Of a DNA stretch of 64,000 bases, positions 11,715 to 21,838 are shown one piece after another. Below the pieces are notes generated by a model. It was not told the DNA's origin, ran no database searches, and saw only the letters and a list, made by a program, of their open reading frames with translations. The DNA is from Forficula auricularia (lineage: Eukaryota > Arthropoda > Insecta > Dermaptera > Forficulidae). The first letter of the stretch is position 1. Every line of letters starts with the position of its first letter. A program made the translations under genes and the position numbers. The DNA is taken from the NCBI GenBank assembly GCA_024734495.1, contig JALMQS010000853.1, positions 397,399 through 461,398 of the forward strand. The letters are read 5' to 3'.

Positions 11715-12845
11715 TAGCTTAGTCAGGGGTGCGATAAGGGGGGGGGGGTTACGACGCATAGTGCGTTATTGAAATTGCTGGTGGGAGGGGGGTGAAAATT
11801 GTTCCATTTTAATATTATATGCTAATTATAAAAAAACGACTTCAAAAAAATTAAATGCAACAAATAAAATAATAATAACTTAAAAATAAAATAAAATACA
11901 CTAAAAGGTATAAAATAATTATCTTATTTAGTTTCAACTAAACGACGAAATATTAACATGACATTACTTTTTGAAGTCGGTGCCAAACAAACTATACCTA
12001 TAAGCGAGCGTACCCGCCAAACTTAGTAAGTAAATAAAATGTATATGTTTGACACCGACTTCAAAAAGTAATTTCATGTTAATATTTCGTCGTTTAGTTG
12101 TAACTAAATAAGATAATTATTTTATACCTTTTAGTGTATTTTATTTGATTTTTAAGTTATTATTATTTTATTTGTTGCATTTATTTTTTTGAAGTCGGTT
12201 TTATTTTTTGTTATAAAAATTGTTTTTTTTTCTCTTTTTAGTGATGTTATTAATAGTGACTTAATATAATATTTTGCATGCATCTCGTAAAAGAAAGCGT
12301 CGGGCGAATGAATCAGAAAATGATAATAAAATTCAATTCATAAATATAGAAATTCTCTAGAAACGTTTGCGGGTTTTAAATGAATGTTTTCAGATTGTTT
12401 TTTTTATAAAAAAATATATTTATTATAATTTCGATTATTTGCTCATAAGAATTGGAGATTTACGTTATTTCGTCATTGATCATAACTTCAGAACTTGGCC
12501 AAATTAATATGGTACCACCCCTAAGGTACCCTCTGTCCAACAAAAAAAAAGAATCATTAAAATTGGTTCATAAACAAAGAAGTTATGCCTGAACAAACAT
12601 ATCAAAAAGGTCCAATACCAATGAAAAAAACGGTACCAGGTAACATAGACACAAAAAAAAAAAAAATTCCTTCGAATAGAGAACCTCCTCCTTTTTTGAA
12701 GTCGGTTAAAAATAAAAGCGGTCAACATAACTTCAACAAAAGGTAGTAACAAGCTCTTACAATTGTTTAGAATTGAATAAAATTGGGGGGGGGCTTTTTA
12801 TGAAAGTGAGGGGATGGTCATGAAGCTAGGGGGCACTCCTGTCTT
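11715..12845. mobile_element. Older GC-run repeat (TCAGGGGTG... end) split by a hairpin element
   Basis: The outer parts, 11715-11825 and 12707-12845, match in order the reverse complement of 21839-22070: a G run, TTGAAAATTGTT, CATTTTAATATTATATGCTAA, then AAAATAAAAGCGGTCAA, AACTTCAACAAAAGGTA and TCATGAAGCTAGGGGG. The 21.8-kb copy is continuous at TATATGCTAAAAATAAAAGC, so it serves as the empty site for the insertion at 11826-12706. Superfamily unknown; no ORF. Confidence 0.7.
11826..12706 (+). mobile_element. TTAA-type hairpin element (AACCGACTTCAAAAA family), copy A
   Basis: Structure: an inverted pair of ~155-bp arms (11831-11988 and 12045-12203, each bounded by ACGACTTC/GAAGTCGG motifs) around a short centre with GCGAGCGTACCCGCCAAAC. 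An ~500-bp single-copy part follows, ending AGAACCTCCTCC then TTTTTTGAAGTCGGTT. The arms include TTAACATGA and ACGACGAAATAT and read back inverted. This unit interrupts the older repeat described above. It lacks a clear TTAA on the left (TAATTATAAA), while copies B and C have TTAA on both sides. The 82-codon minus-strand frame at 12504 is a by-product. No transposase is present. Confidence 0.7.
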
Positions 12846-13633
12846 AGTCTTAATAAAAGGGTTAAAAAATGGATTCTCGAATACAAAAAACCTTCAGAGA
12901 ATATTTTCCAAAGTCAAATCTGTCGGTATATATTTGGGTTCAAAATCACTTAATAATTTTAAAATCTCATATTGAAAAGAGAACAACTGAATGAGAAATT
13001 AACGGATTGAACTATAATATAATAGTACACTTTCTAAAAAGAACTGTTTGATTTTTAGCTGAAACCTCTCAAAGAAAATTCTCGAAGTGTTTTTGTTATC
13101 ACCTCTCTTTGTGAAGACCTGTTTAGACTCGTCTGACTTAATAAAATTAAATATAGAAACAACTAGATGCGAAGCATGAGATGCACTTGTGAATTATAAC
13201 AATTGTACTAGAATTACAATAGTCATATACCAAGAAGCAGGTACAACCAAATCCCTAAATGTATAGTTTTTATTTGCTTCTAATCTATAACCTCTTAAAT
13301 ATGTAATGTATTATAATTTAATAATATATAAATTAAATGTTTATAATGGTTACAAAAAAAATAAGTTACTTTCTGAACAGCATTTCGCTAATTATTTGAT
13401 GAAATTTAATAAATTTCCTTACAAATTATCTTTATCACTGCAATATGTAAAAATTAGAACAATCCAATTCACTGGTAAATATCTCGACTTTAAAATAAAA
13501 AAGTATACAGTTATTTTTTGTATTATGATTCCAAAGAAATAGTATTTAAATCGTAGGGTTCCGTAGAAGAGCTTTGGTCATTGGTCTAGCCGATAGTGAT
13601 ATTCATTCTTTTGAAACCTCACATGAATAAGTT
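12846..13633. other. AT-rich intergenic DNA, nothing recognised
   Basis: No gene or bounded element. The words TAGGGTTCCGTAGAAG near 13553 resemble a common arthropod repeat word but have no context. Confidence 0.45.
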
Positions 13634-13637
13634 TTAA

Positions 13638-14280
13638 GAAAAAAATAAAACCGACTTCAAAAAATTAAATGCAACAAATAAAATACAGTAAAAGGTATAA
13701 AATAATTATTAACTTATTTAGTTACAAATAAACTACGAAATATTAACATGAAATTACTTTTCGTACTCGGTGCCAATGCGATTCATAAAAGGTATATGTT
13801 TGGCATCGACTTAAAAAAGTAATTTCATGTTAATATTTCGTAGTTTAGTTGTAACTACATAAGTTAAAAATTATTTTATACCTTTTAGTGTATTTTATTT
13901 GTTGCATTTAATTTTTTTGAAGTCGGTTTTATTTTTTTCTTAAAAATTATTTTTATTTTTCTCTTTTTAGTGATGTTATTAATAGTGATCATATCATCAG
14001 AACTTGACCAAATTAATATGGCACCATCCCTAAGATACCCCCTTTCCAATAAAAAAAGAATCATCAAAATCGGTTCATAAACAAAGAAGTTAGGCATGAG
14101 CAAACCTAACAAAAAAGTTCTAATACCTATGAAAAAAAAATGGGACCAATCGGAAGGTAGACCGAACCCAATGCAAAAAGAAATTTCAAAATAGGTTCAC
14201 AATTGGCGGAGATATGAGGTAACATATGCACAAAAAAAAATTCAGTCGAATAGAGAACCTCCTCCTTTTTTTGAAGTCGG
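13638..14280 (+). mobile_element. TTAA-flanked hairpin element (AACCGACTTCAAAAA family), copy B
   Basis: TTAA lies directly outside both ends (13634-13637 and 14281-14284). The hairpin part is 13649-13925, with arms containing ATGCAACAAATAAAATAC and TAACATGAAATTACTTTT reading back inverted. The remaining ~350 bp carry CATCCCTAAGATACCCCC, CGGTTCATAAACAAAGAAGT, GGGACCAATCGGAAGG and end GAACCTCCTCC plus TTTGAAGTCGG. TTAA flanks are the target signature of piggyBac-type transposons, but the ends do not show the usual CCC/GGG termini. The superfamily call is therefore tentative and the element is non-autonomous. Confidence 0.7.
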
Positions 14281-14284
14281 TTAA

Positions 14285-16253
14285 AAATGATCTTCATCAG
14301 CTTTGAAATAATTTAATTTAAGTAAATTAGATCCTTTATATTTAATAAATAATTGATAAACTCTCTTGTATTCAAAGCAATGATAATACTCTGTCAATAC
14401 AATGATATATAGAGTGAGGATCTTTTAAGAGAAGCTTAGAAGCATATACTTACTTTATTTTTTGCTAGCTGACCTGGAAAATGTTGAATATTCTCCTCTA
14501 ATTAACAAGAGAATCGATCTTGCACTCGTAAAGACTCACTTGAAACTAAAATGAAATTAGATAAATTGGCCGACTTTTTTATCTTTATCAAATTCGGTGA
14601 AAAAATAAACGCAATTATTTTTGATAAAAGGAAATAATGTACAGAAATATAGAAATCGGCCTCAGCTAGAAAATTTCAGATATAGAGGGTGTTAACTTTT
14701 TTCATTCGTGACTCTATTGTGGCTGAGAAATTTTTAGTGACCCACATCATACATTTGTACGGAATAAACAAACATTTTTAATAGTACTTTTATCATAAAG
14801 AAATTTATTTTAAACATACCTATTATAATAATTTCATATTTTATTAAGACTACATATTAAATTTAAATATTAATACAATAAATATATATATGCTTGTTTC
14901 TTATTACATGAAGAATCAAATCTTGATTGAATGTAGAGCATCTTCAACATTTTAAAAATTTGATCGGTATTTTGACATTATAATTGTTAATGCTGGGAAC
15001 GTCACTTCCCAATAGTAAAAAATGGCAAAAGTATACTTAGAGCTATATCAGAAATTGTTGGGAATTCTGCCCTAGTCACAAAATTCAATTAATGACAGAT
15101 ACCTACCTCTAATTCACTACGCTTTAATTTTTTGAATTAATTTTTGGTCGCTACGTATTACAATTTTTTCATTGTAAATGTCGATTCGATTCGCGACCCC
15201 ACAATTAGACTACCCGACCCATAGTTTAAGAAGCATTGTTATAGTATTTTGTTAAGGGAGAATGATGTAGGTGCTTGGTGAAACATATTAAATAAAGTAA
15301 ATAAAATTTTTTGAAAAATGTTTTTTGAAATTTTTTGAAAAAGTTATAGCGGTGTTAGAAAGGTTCTATCATACTTTTAAGGATATATTAATAATATTAT
15401 CAGTTCAAATAATAATCTCAATACAAGTCTTCTATACTCGTATGGTACTTAAATCTTTTCATCTCTTTTTAGAAAATACCAATAATTTAGTATTTTTTAT
15501 TTCTAATATATATAATATATAAGTTCCTTATACTTAGCCCTCCTCCATTCCCATTCTTATTCCTTTAACTTGTACATATGTACATTCTTAACTCAATTAA
15601 TTATCTTAATATAGAAAAATCAATTAGTATTCCATAAACGCTATTGTCATTATTGTTACATGAAACAAAAAGAGTGAGTCTGTCTTTCCCCTGTTCACTG
15701 TAGCTTATAAAGTTATAAGTATTATATAAATTGTGTTAATAAGTAAATGTATTATATTATGCTAAACCAGCTGCAAAGCCCTCATTCGGCGGTCATATTT
15801 CTATCAAGGGGACTACCTCCCCTGGACTCCGGTATCCCTCCCCACTCCTCCACTGGTATAATAAAATAATTTATAATCATCCACCATCCCCAGCATTCTA
15901 GTATTTTTGTTTTAAAATTTTAGACTTAAATTATTTTTGAATTTCCCGTATTTATTTTACGCCAATGCACAGCCAATCAGAGAGATCACGTCGTAGTCGC
16001 ACAACTCAATATTATAATAAATAAGATAATAACTACTGGGTGCCTGTTTAATATGCTAGACCACTTACATGATTTTTTTGTTTAAAAGTAAGGGGAGGGG
16101 GTGATGTCCACATTCGAGGGCGGCTAGTGTGCTTACTGGAGCGTAAAATTGGAATTTACCAGGTAACATTTTATTCTATTTGGTATAGTCACAATTTTCT
16201 TAAAGAATTCTTTAAATTTATCTTTTCTTTTTATTGAGTGTATTTATTTACAT
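14285..16253. other. AT-rich intergenic DNA
   Basis: No gene found. A GC-richer patch at 15770-15860 (CTACCTCCCCTGGACTCCGG) may be the end of an unrecognised repeat. The 65-codon frame at 15325 is A/T-driven. Confidence 0.45.
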
Positions 16254-16453
16254 CAGGGGTTCCAAAACTTTTTAAAGGTAGGGTCACATGTGAACATTGA
16301 AAACTAGATATAACATATTATACGGAAATTATATTAATAATACGATATTATATGGCATAATATTTAATATAGTGAATATTTGGGAATTAATTCTGTAGTA
16401 TAGCCGCGGGCCGGATGGTAAAGTTTCAAGGGCTGTAGTTTGGGGACCCCCTG
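16254..16453. mobile_element. hAT-type MITE, 200 bp, with 8-bp target duplication
   Basis: Ends CAGGGGTTCCAAAACT and, inverted, CAGGGGGTCCCCAAACT. The flanking 8-mers ATTTACAT at 16246-16253 and 16454-16461 are identical. An 8-bp duplication with CAGGGG termini is the hAT superfamily signature. Inside, CCGCGGGCCGGATGG and TTAAAGGTAGGGTCACATG are subterminal. No ORF, so it is mobilised only in trans. Confidence 0.85.
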
Positions 16454-16727
16454 ATTTACATCAAACAGAAGAAATAAACTTTGATTTACTTTTTTTTTCT
16501 TAAAGCAATTTGAACCAAAAAAAATCCTTTCAGGTGCTCAATTCATTTTCCTTTTCAAAAAATAATAAAATAATTTTCTAAATGTAGAATTAGCATACGA
16601 AATTATTGATTACATTATTAAATTTTCTCAGCTCAAATTGCTTTGATTTACTTATTAAAAATCTATTTACCTACATTTTTTTAAAGAAATTTTCAGAAAA
16701 GTTAATGTGTATGTAATAAATGGAACA

Positions 16728-17430
16728 TCAATAAGCATTCTTATTGAATATTATTATTTGATATTTTTGCATTTGGTAGAAACAATTCTTCGTTTCCATA
16801 TAATCGAAGTTGAAAAAAAAAACTCCGAAGAGATTGTGACATGTCTTCAAAGGACATGGACAGTCAAGTGACAGGAGCGTCACAGGGACGGAAATTAATT
16901 CGCATTGTGGTAAAAAAAAGTAAAATAGAATAAAAACAGCAAATGCGATGGAGTAGAAGTGTGAAGGGAAGGGTGGTTTCTGGAGGGTGGAGGTGTGGCT
17001 ATTGTTTGCCAGCAGGAAGAGTCGCATACGCGGCTCGCCTTTGTCTCTGGCTCATGTCGTGATGCGATCTGGCTATCTCCTATCTACAAGGGGATGCAAC
17101 CCCTTCGCGTTCACGCTTGTATCACATTCACGGAACAAGCATATCTAATAACCGTCGTGTTCCACCTCTCTTAACAAAAACAAAAAACATTTCTTATGGA
17201 AATGTTGGAAACTGACCAAATTGAAAAACATTTCTAAGCTAATAAAAAGATTACAAAGAAATTTCCTTACAGATGGAGAATTTCAACTTGCCGAAATGAT
17301 ATCCGTCCGGAATCGGCAACTTGTCTCTCTTCGGTGATCAACTTTTGGCTAATTCAAATTTGATTTCAAGGACAGACATCGAACGATCTTGTTCTGGCCC
17401 AGTGCCAGAAGATTCCAAAAACCATCATAG
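16728..17430. other. GC-elevated islet with weak coding-like frames
   Basis: About 16960-17420 is clearly more GC-rich than its surroundings and contains several CpG (ACGCGGCTCGCC, TTCGCGTTCACGC). A minus-strand ATG at 17027 opens a 99-codon frame with a hydrophobic segment (FYSIAFAVFILFYFFL). Another minus-strand frame near 17280-17410 reads ESSGTGPEQDRSMSVLEIKF before a stop. No splice-joined gene model emerges. It could be a first exon with promoter, a conserved non-coding element, or an unknown repeat. Confidence 0.3.
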
Positions 17431-17639
17431 TTTGAGAAAATACTTTTAATTAAAAACAATTGTAATTGCAGATTTGATGCTTCGGCTGTTGAATTGTTTA
17501 TCAACTTAGAAGTCAACTCAAATCATCTAGATCAGGGACGATAAACCGGGGTAATTTACCTCAAGTATAGTAAAAATGAAAATTTCGGGGGTAAAGAGGG
17601 TTAGGGAAAAAGTTTCTATTTCCTATTTATAATTTTCAT

Positions 17640-17745
17640 TTTAATAAACACATCCATTTGGTCATAAAGAGAATCAAAGAGGTTGTCCTCTGCTTGGTGT
17701 AAATAAACATACGCAGACAAAATAAAATCTTTTCAATTACATCCA
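17640..17745 (-). mobile_element. Family-1 repeat, body fragment
   Basis: Contains AAAGAGGTTGTCCTCTGCTT, then TGTAAATAAACATACGCAGA and AATCTTTTCAATTACATC, the body and tail words of the family-1 hammerhead-like element. The head is absent. Confidence 0.6.
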
Positions 17746-18689
17746 TTTGGCTTTGTCGTAAAACATTTTCATTATAGAATTCACGCTTATTATCTTATTA
17801 TATATATCGTAATTTCAATAAATACATTTTTCTTTGAGTTATATAAGAGAAGTCTAGTTTTATTAAGTAGCATTAGGATGGTCCTTATTCTGGGTATTTT
17901 CGAATTTTTGGTTCGAAATAGATAAAAAAAAATATCCCTCAAGTTTCAAGTCTCTATCTCAATTTTAACATGTGCCTCACAACGATGCAAGTTTCCCCAT
18001 CTAAATCACATGAGTTTTTTGGCATTGAACGATCATTTTTCTATTCCAACCAAAGTAATGGTTCAAAAAATTTAAAATTCTGTATAAATTATTCATATAA
18101 TAGCACCTATCCTTCAGAAATTTTACAGATTTTTAACTATTATAATTTTCGAGTTACAGCTAGATAAAATATTGCTATATCTTCGAAATAAATTCGAAAA
18201 TACCCAAAATAAGGACCATTAATAATATTTATTTGCCCACGCAGGAGGGGGCCTCCTCTTACAACAGATTACAATTAGTGACAAAATTGGGTTTCAAATT
18301 GGTGGTGGTTTACATCTCTCTCTCTCCTCTACTTATTTACAGTAGACGCATGCTATCATAGAATATTATACATATTGTCAAAATTAATAAAAGCTATATA
18401 AAACTAAAAATATTTACAAAAATAAAAAGAATGAACACAAAAATACATTCAGTCATAAATTAAAAATACAAAATAAAATAAAAAATAAAAAATATGTACA
18501 GGAATAAAAAATAAATAAAATAAAATAAAATAATAATTAAAAAATATTTACAGGTTAAAATTTCTTAGAGCGGGTCGTTGAGTGACTTCGGATAAATCCT
18601 AGGTCACTTCGTTATTATTATTATTTTTGTTTTATATACAATTAAGATTGGTTAAGAGTTAAGTTAATTAAGACCCGCTCTATACGTTC
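17746..18689. other. AT-rich intergenic DNA with an inverted GACCCGCTCT pair
   Basis: No gene. AGAGCGGGTC at 18567 and GACCCGCTCT at 18671 form a short inverted repeat around an A/T-rich loop. It lies just downstream of the R2-like fragment on that fragment's strand, so it may belong to its 3' region. Two divergent copies of TTATTCTGGGTATTTTCGAA (17886; inverted near 18200) bracket about 330 bp and may mark another decayed inverted-repeat element. Confidence 0.4.
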
Positions 18690-19213
18690 TTTTGTTAAAA
18701 CTGTAGAAGTTCAAGAGAGAGCCCCTCATCGCCCTATACGTGAGATCGTTTAATGTCTTTTAGGATATACCCAGGGCGATGAGGGGTGCCACCGCTTTAT
18801 ACCACCACACTCCATTCCACCGAGAGTGTGATGGCCTCGACTCTAACGGAGCCGGCCTCGACGCCAAACCTCTCCGCAATATTGCCCACCAGACTGGAGT
18901 TGGCCCTTATAATTTTTCAATTTTGTTTCGGTGGACAACACCCAGTCCAGCAAGCGCGGAAACGATCTGGAAGTTTAACACCCAAACCACACCTTTCGAG
19001 TCCTTTGCCACGATGTCTGGCTTCCGGTTGCCCGCCGAGGTGGAGTACAAGTACTCCAATTCGGCGCACATGTTCCTTTTTGATTAAATCATCCGCCAGA
19101 CATACGGACCATCGCATCGTTCTGACCCGACCATCCGAGGTCCTATCGCATCCCTGGATGATGTGCGCATTTGTCTCCGTCATCCCCCTAAGTAACATGT
19201 TTGTGTACATATA
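18690..19213 (-). pseudogene. R2-like retrotransposon remnant: C-terminal finger and restriction-like endonuclease region
   Basis: Read on the minus strand in successive frames. First TETNAHIIQGCDRTSDGRVR with LADDLIKK, which matches the H-x4-C part of the finger after the reverse transcriptase. Then RKPDIVAKDSKGVVWVLNFQ with IVSA, which carries the KPD...D-type core of the restriction-like endonuclease. Then HRNKIEK, NIAERFGVEAGSVRVEAITL and WYKAVAPLIALGIS, as in the R2/NeSL-type C-terminus. At least three frameshifts or stops separate these pieces, so it is dead. The region is GC-richer than its surroundings. No 28S rDNA sequence is seen nearby. The plus-strand frames at 18779-19214 are shadows of it. 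Confidence 0.75.
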
Positions 19214-19358
19214 GTGACATTGTCATTTAAAAAATGGTAGTAGCCTTTCTGTTATAGAAGAGAGATTAACGCTCGCAATATGCTCTAATCTATTTATTAA
19301 AAGAAACAATAAAAGTGTTTCTTCTGCTGGAATAATAAATTTTTTAATTTATTTATAA

Positions 19359-19398
19359 CGAGGCTATAGTTTCGAGTCTATGCCCTCTTCATCAGTCT
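19359..19398 (-). ncRNA. Hammerhead-like motif (family 1B, left half)
   Basis: Minus strand: AGACTGATGA, A, GAG...CTC stem II (partly mismatched), CGAAACTATAGCCTCG. The GTC triplet has become GCC, so the U before the cleavage site is lost. Probably inactive. Confidence 0.35.
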
Positions 19399-19430
19399 AT
19401 TACAGGAAACCAATTGTAATAGACTGATGA

Positions 19431-19460
19431 AGATGTCAAAGCCCTCGAAACTATAGTCTC
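19431..19460 (+). ncRNA. Hammerhead-like motif (family 1B, right half)
   Basis: AGACTGATGA, then a stem II region with GATGTC opposite GCCCTC (damaged pairing), then CGAAACTATAGTCTC. Stem III would be AC/GT closing a TATA loop with GTC as cleavage triplet, and GA/TC forms the base of stem I. Core residues are intact but stem II is weakened. Confidence 0.4.
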
Positions 19461-19545
19461 GTTATAAATAAATTAAAAAATGTATTATTCCATCAGAAGA
19501 CACACTCTATTATTGCCTTCTTTAATTTATAAAAATTCTGCTACT

Positions 19546-20479
19546 CTGGGCAAAAAGTAACTTTCAATTTAATTCAAATTTATTTAGATTTTCCTTATCC
19601 TCAAATTCATACAAGCGTCTCAACTGAGATTGGGATAATACTAAATAGCAACATCACACATCTATCATTCTATCTCAATATGTTATATATCTTTCGAGAT
19701 CTAATGAGATGTTGGCTTATTTCAACAAATCAAGGGGTTATGTCAGTCTTATCAAGTATAAGTATAATCACTGATCCAAAAATTTCTATATTTTGTTTAA
19801 TTTATTTTACATTTTATAGAACTACCATTTATTTTATTTTAGTATGTATTCGGGTTTTTTTTTTACTCCTAAAGCTGTTTCATTCAAGTTTGTTTGTTTT
19901 TTTTTTCATGAGAAAAAGATAAAGAAAGTTTTTTACTGAAAACGCAAAATTTTCATCGGATTTACTTTTTTTCATCGAATTAAAATACAGATGGGAAAGT
20001 CCTAAGCCAATTATGCAACCATAAAAAGAAGACCCTTCGTTTATTTGAATTACGTACTAATGAGAAATTAATCCTGAAAATGGAAGCAATTAAAAACCAC
20101 AATAATCCATTGTATAATTAATAAAAACTGAAAAATCATGTATTTATTTATGTATCTAAGTATCAAACCACTGTATCAAAACAATACCTCCGTCATTAAC
20201 TAATATATCAATTTTAAAATCTGTAGGGATACTATAGTATAGATAAATGAATTTCTAAAATTAATATTGTAATTTTTGGTAAGTCGGGTCCTTTTTTTGT
20301 TAAAAATATTTAAAAGATTTTGATATCTTTTTTCAATGAAAAAGTTTAATTTAAAATTTTAAAATAAAATCGGCATTAAAGTTTGTATTATGTTTTTTTA
20401 TGAATATTTATGCTCAAATAGACGGATTTTTATATTAATAACAATTAGGCTAATTTAAATGTACTTAAAAATAAGATTG
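19546..20479. other. AT-rich intergenic DNA, nothing recognised
   Basis: No gene or bounded repeat. The 80-codon frame at 19680 is made of A/T-rich codons with long Phe runs. Confidence 0.45.
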
Positions 20480-20572
20480 GAGTAATTTTTGGAGAAGGAC
20501 TGATAAGTGAATTAAGTGGATATCGATGAGGCAGTCCAAAAAAAGAAGATGATAATTTACACTATATTTTTA

Positions 20573-20620
20573 TTCATAAAACCGACGTTTCCGTTCCCTC
20601 CTTCTTCAGGGTTTTGAAAA
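20573..20620 (-). ncRNA. Hammerhead-like motif (family 2), stem II damaged
   Basis: Minus strand: TTTTCAAAACC pairs with GGTTTTATGAA as stem I (six consecutive pairs at its base). The core reads CTGAAGA and GAAACGTC. Stem II has lost its second strand (GGAGGGAACG only). The retained stem I across a different sequence from the 9-kb copies supports selection on the fold in the ancestor, although this copy should be inactive. Confidence 0.4.
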
Positions 20621-20704
20621 GTCAGTGAAACGTCGGTCTTATGAATAAAAAGATAGTGTAAATTATCTTCTTCTTTTTTTGGACTGCGTCATCGATATCC
20701 ACTT

Positions 20705-20991
20705 CTTCTTCTTCGAGTGCCATACCCGAAGCGCTTCTCCACATATACCTGTGCTGAGTGTGTTTAGTTGTTTTACACAGATATACGGGACCTACTTTTT
20801 AACGCCGGTTCCGAGCGGCTAATTTGGAGAAGTTACTTGCAATTATACTCTTGGTAGGTTACCATTACTTTCCAAGAGGAGGTGGTGCAAATATCTATCT
20901 GCCGAGACTCGGTCTCGAACCAGCGATCTCCGAACCAGCGATCTTCGAGTCAGCGACCCAACACTCTAGCCACTGACCCACAGTCGCCTCT
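20705..20991 (-). mobile_element. tRNA-derived SINE with 11-bp target site duplication
   Basis: The flanks GATATCCACTT at 20694-20704 and 20992-21002 are identical. On the minus strand the head carries an A-box-like GTGGGTCAGTGGCTAGAG and, about 50 bases on, a B box GGTTCGAGACC. A 14-bp internal duplication around GATCGCTGGTTCG gives a second B-box-like word. The body ends at a GAA-type simple tail (CGAAGAAGAAGAAG). Pol III boxes, a simple tail and a target duplication together make a SINE call firm. The family is not identified and the LINE partner is unknown. Confidence 0.85.
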
Positions 20992-21169
20992 GATATCCAC
21001 TTAAGTACTTAAAAATATTTAATTAAATGGGTATTGGTTGACGTGGTTGATGTTGTTGAGAAGCTTAAAAGTAAACCCTATCAGCCTTCTAAGACATTAG
21101 AAGTTAGGTCCGGGTTGACTGAGAAATCATAGTATACTATACCCATTATTGAATAAACTGCAACGGATC

Positions 21170-21650
21170 GTTGCTAAGCTTTATCCAAATTCATTTGAAA
21201 TATTAATATGTTTATTTCTTTATTATTAATCAGATATCACTTGCGATTTGCAGTTCATGTTGACTTTAATTCAAAAATAATGATCTATTCTCATTTAATA
21301 GTCGAGGAATAACCATATTCTACATTGGATTTTTGACGTTACGGTTATTATTAGTAACCATTGCTGAAGACATGGAAGAATCGACTTAAAATCAAAAATA
21401 GCCATCGATTCTCATCTAATACTTGAGGAATAACAATTATACATTAGGTTTTTGACGTTTCGATTATTATTGGAAACCATTGCTGAGACATGGAGGATTC
21501 GGATTAAAATCAAAAATAACGATCGATTCTTATCTACTACTAGAGGAATAACCTTATTGCATTCTATTTTTGATGTTTTGACTATTAATGGCAAACCTCT
21601 ACTGAAAACGTGGAAGAATCGACTTAAAATCAAAAAGACTAAATACTTTT
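21170..21650. repeat. ~120-bp tandem repeat with GAAACGTC-type word
   Basis: Three successive units of about 120 bp, each with ATCGATTCTCATCTAATA-like, GAGGAATAAC, TTGGATTTTTGACGTT and TTATTATTGGTAACCATTGC words and a CATGGAAGAATCGACTTA end. The unit start (CTGCAACGGATCGTTGCTAA) recurs with one unit at 52765-52977. On the minus strand each unit has GGTT...AACC followed by GAAACGTC-like sequence, reminiscent of stem II and the 3' core of the hammerhead-like families. The CTGANGA half is absent. Confidence 0.75.
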
Positions 21651-21838
21651 TTGGCAAACAACTCAAGCTCAACAGTTTTTTTTCTATAAACTATATATCA
21701 TTAGAAAGAAGAAAACTCTTTCAAATACGATTAACCAGTAACGTTTCTATTAAGTAAGAAAGTTGATAACAGAGCATTTATTTTAGGCCTAAAATAATGA
21801 TTTTTAAATACGTCTGTACAAATTTTTAAATTTATAAG

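Larger units (their letters stand above)
19280..19545. mobile_element. Family-1B palindromic element with two outward hammerhead-like motifs
   Basis: Left and right halves are inverted copies: AAAAGTGTTTCTTCTGCTGG, AATTTATTTATAACGAG, TATAGTTTCGAG and TCTTCATCAGTCTATTACA on the left, with the inverse on the right. The right tail ends TTCTGCTACTCTGGGC and AACTTTCAATTT, the same tail as family 1 (22862, 48785). Family 1 and 1B are therefore variants of one element. A second 1B copy lies at 45325-45545. Confidence 0.65.
20480..21008. mobile_element. Family-2 palindromic element, interrupted by a SINE
   Basis: Leader GGAGAAGGACTGATAAGTGA, then the left arm AAGTGGATATCGATGAGGC and AGTCCAAAAAAAGAAGA with GTTTTATGAATAAAA on minus. 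The right arm is the inverse, ending GGACTGCGTCATCGATATCC. The right end is split by the SINE at 20705-20991. Closest relatives are 23764-24126 and 8984-9556, which share the GGACTG leader, the AGTCC arm word and the hammerhead-like core. Confidence 0.65.

Noticed and set aside
16257..16453. Part of the family with CAGTGGCG ends
   Set aside because: Its ends are CAGGGGTTCC and its interior is unrelated; it is a separate hAT MITE.
18786..19214. 142-codon and 102-codon plus-strand ORFs
   Set aside because: They lie opposite the R2-like endonuclease motifs, which read on the minus strand across frames; the plus frames show no domain.
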